Program-made: the position numbers and the translations under genes
NCBI GenBank assembly: GCA_030145265.1
Contig: JAQYWA010000099.1
Location: forward strand, 1-7,353
Source of the DNA: Desulfuromonas sp.
GTDB taxonomy: Bacteria > Desulfobacterota > Desulfuromonadia > Desulfuromonadales > Trichloromonadaceae
Length of the DNA stretch: 7,353 bases
Direction: 5' to 3'
The notes under the pieces: model-generated
Databases searched by the model: none
What the model was told of the DNA's origin: nothing
What the model saw: only the letters and a program-made list of their open reading frames with translations
Part shown: positions 6,313 to 7,353 of the stretch, one piece after another
Layout of the letters: each line of letters starts with the position of its first letter
How positions within the stretch are numbered: the first letter of the stretch is position 1

Positions 6313-6642
6313 TCTCAGAATCTCCAGATAATTGCTGACAACGAGAATACACCTCTCCCCAATCATGCGCCAAAACTTAACACAAGCGGCTCGCAAAAAG
6401 AAGCAGAACCCGTCTGCAATTACAAATCGCCATCTCCCCACACGAGCCCGCGGCATAATGATTAAAGAACCCCCAACCCACCTTAATCGCAATCTTTACA
6501 AGGAAAAAGCGTTGATTTTTTCTTTAAAAACTGTTACCTAGTAGGCTGGTTACCGGGGCGTGTTTGCACAAACGCTCCCGGGCTGCCACTATCAGCCGAT
6601 TTTAATTTCATATAAAAAACCATTACCAAGGAGACCTCTGCA
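6313..6642. other. Divergent intergenic region between engB and the secreted-protein gene
   Basis: 330 bases without a supported gene. A 69-codon plus-strand frame (6332-6541) has no ribosome site or recognisable protein and is not called. The first 200 bases are the engB leader, with no clear -35/-10 pair that I would defend. A weak plus-strand promoter candidate is TTGATT (6512-6517), 17 bases, TACCTA (6535-6540, preceded by TGT). AT-rich TATAAA at 6611-6616 is another -10 candidate but lacks a good -35. Two hairpins lie at 6553-6597. Confidence 0.6.
6553..6597 (+). promoter_or_regulatory. Two tandem hairpins in the leader of the secreted-protein gene
   Basis: Hairpin 1 (6553-6581) pairs CCGGG with CCCGG, then CG(T).. 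with ..ACG-like bases and an inner GTTTG/CAAAC. Hairpin 2 (6581-6597) pairs GGCTG with CAGCC around a 7-base loop and is followed by GATTTTAATTTC. They share one base, so they stack or compete at the junction. They may be a 5' UTR structure, an attenuator or an operator; no known riboswitch class was recognised. Confidence 0.4.
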
Positions 6643-7101
6643 ATGAAAGTCCGCAAGCGGATAAGCTTCATCGCCATCCCGATCCTGTTCATTCTTCTTC
6701 AGGCGGCCGTTGCCTTCGCCGATTCCCGCCCCGGCAAATTCGTCACCATCGAAGGTCAGGAAATCGGCTTCTTCCAGTTTGACGGCCGCCCCATCATCAA
6801 GGGCTGGCTGAACGGCACCGCCATCGATATCCCCATGGATACGGTTTCGCAGATCGTCTTCTTCGACAGCCCAGACATCAACTACAGCATGTTCGGCAAC
6901 GACATCAGCTCAGGCAGCCTCGAAGTTACCCGAAAGTCGGACGGCAAGAAATTCATGATCCAGGATGCGTTCCTCCCCTCTGACTGCGATTGCACCTATG
7001 TAACCTACACCTACCGCAATCCGTTTACCGAAGAGATCAACCAGGGGAACACAGCGCTGGACGGTCTCCGCAAGATCATCTACGACGACGGCACCAAGTA
7101 A
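6643..7101 (+). CDS. Small secreted or periplasmic protein, function unknown
   Basis: A 152-residue protein I cannot assign to a family. Residues 1-26 are a clear Sec signal peptide: basic MKVRKR, hydrophobic core to about 20, and an A-x-A site AFA before D27. The mature part of about 126 residues looks beta-rich, with no further membrane segment. Two similar stretches, DTVSQIVFFD (66-75) and DGLRKIIYDD (140-149), hint at a duplicated beta unit. Two cysteines form a CDC pair (C115, C117) before a tyrosine-rich TYVTYTYRN. The start is firm: AAGGAG (6628-6633) lies nine bases before the ATG. It is followed by its own terminator (7125-7156), so it is probably monocistronic. Its leader carries two hairpins. 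Neither neighbour (engB divergent, ferritin downstream) tells its function. Confidence 0.85.
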   Translation: MKVRKRISFIAIPILFILLQAAVAFADSRPGKFVTIEGQEIGFFQFDGRPIIKGWLNGTAIDIPMDTVSQIVFFDSPDINYSMFGNDISSGSLEVTRKSDGKKFMIQDAFLPSDCDCTYVTYTYRNPFTEEINQGNTALDGLRKIIYDDGTK

Positions 7102-7124
7102 CACCTTCCTCCTTGGCGATTCAG

Positions 7125-7156
7125 GGCGGGATTCCTTCGGGAATCCCGCCTTTTTT
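7125..7156 (+). terminator. Intrinsic terminator after the secreted-protein gene
   Basis: Perfect 11-bp stem GGCGGGATTCC / GGAATCCCGCC with a stable TTCG tetraloop, followed by six T. It lies 23 bases after the stop codon and separates this gene from the ferritin gene. Confidence 0.96.
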
Positions 7157-7171
7157 GTATCCGACACCGGC

Positions 7172-7199
7172 TGGACTTTATCAGGGGCTATGCTATAAA
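7172..7199 (+). promoter_or_regulatory. Probable promoter of the ferritin gene
   Basis: TGGACT (7172-7177, 4 of 6 to TTGACA), 16-base spacer, TATAAA (7194-7199, 5 of 6 to TATAAT). Transcription would start near 7206, giving a leader of about 53 bases. A perfect TTAGCTAA palindrome at 7204-7211 overlaps the expected start. No clear Fur box was found. Confidence 0.55.
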
Positions 7200-7258
7200 T
7201 TACTTAGCTAACCTGAATGGTCATTTATCGCCCATCCCTTCAGCCAAGGAGAAAGAGC

Positions 7259-7353
7259 ATGCTCAGCCAGAAACTTCAGGATGCCCTCAACGAGCAGATG
7301 AAAAACGAGTTCTTCTCTGCCTACCTGTACATGGCGATCGCCGGCTATTTTGA
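7259..7353 (+). CDS. ftnA: Ferritin, non-heme (partial, N-terminal 31 residues)
   Basis: Iron-storage protein that oxidises Fe(II) and stores it as a ferric mineral in a 24-subunit cytoplasmic shell. Only the first helix is present: MLSQKLQDALNEQMKNEFFS then AYLYMAIAGYF. It matches the start of bacterial ferritins; E17 corresponds to the ferroxidase-centre glutamate of E. coli FtnA, followed by the usual Tyr-rich Y-L-Y. The start is well supported by AAGGAG (7246-7251) seven bases before the ATG. It has its own promoter and is isolated from the upstream gene by a terminator. It runs off the right edge, so ferritin versus a close ferritin-like variant cannot be decided fully; bacterioferritin is less likely from this N-terminus. 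Confidence 0.85.
   Translation, partial: MLSQKLQDALNEQMKNEFFSAYLYMAIAGYF

Noticed and set aside
6396..6414. Possible sigma-54 promoter (TGGC..TTGC) on the minus strand upstream of engB
   Set aside because: The GG and GC elements are 12 bases apart instead of 10.
6313..6492. N-terminal extension of EngB by 60 residues
   Set aside because: The extension resembles no EngB N-terminus, and GTG at 6312 has a well-placed GGAG and gives the family's length.
6332..6541. Plus-strand 69-codon frame upstream of the secreted-protein gene
   Set aside because: No ribosome site, no recognisable protein features, and it overlaps the engB leader on the other strand.
6535..6560. Resemblance of TAGGCTGGTTACCGG to the 3' half of a GEMM-I (c-di-GMP) riboswitch
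   Set aside because: The required 5' half (AGGGCAAACC-type and ACGCAAAGC-type motifs) is absent upstream, so there is no aptamer.
7194..7215. Fur box over the ferritin promoter
   Set aside because: The AT-rich stretch with TTAGCTAA does not match the GATAAT-type repeats of a Fur site well enough.

Overview
The window looks like chromosome from a Desulfuromonas/Geobacter-type deltaproteobacterium (Desulfuromonadota). The evidence is GC-rich coding sequence, an anaerobe-style cobalamin operon, palindromic 'CTCTGCG..' intergenic repeats of the kind seen in that group, and a ferritin whose ferroxidase-site region is recognisable. The genus is an inference from style, not from a database match.

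Positions 1-5652 (all minus strand) hold a cobalamin operon. In transcription order it contains: a promoter (about 5668-5696); an unusually long class-I cobalamin riboswitch (5318-5652); an anti-antiterminator hairpin and a strong intrinsic terminator (5230-5310); cobO (corrinoid adenosyltransferase); cobU (adenosylcobinamide kinase/guanylyltransferase); cobT (DMB phosphoribosyltransferase); cobS (cobalamin synthase); cobC (alpha-ribazole phosphatase); and cbiA (cobyrinate a,c-diamide synthase), which runs off the left edge. The genes cover a,c-amidation, adenosylation and the complete nucleotide-loop assembly branch. They are tightly coupled (cobO/cobU 1 base apart, cobT/cobS ATGA overlap, cobS/cobC 7 bases apart), except where palindromic repeats sit between genes. 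R1 lies between cobC and cbiA, R2 between cobU and cobT, and R3 between the terminator and cobO.

The most notable feature is the riboswitch. Its P2 stem is split by about 150 nt. The split carries an extra perfect 9-bp stem plus a long imperfect palindrome that looks like an inserted dispersed repeat, yet the rest of the aptamer is intact and P1 can still form around it. A perfect TTGACA -35 and an extended -10 lie just upstream, and their 17-bp spacer is filled by a perfect inverted repeat.

Positions 5719-6312 (minus) hold engB (ribosome-biogenesis GTPase, GTG start). A 330-base divergent intergenic region follows. Then, on the plus strand, come a small secreted protein of unknown function (6643-7101) with a textbook terminator, and the start of a ferritin gene (7259 to the edge) with its own promoter.
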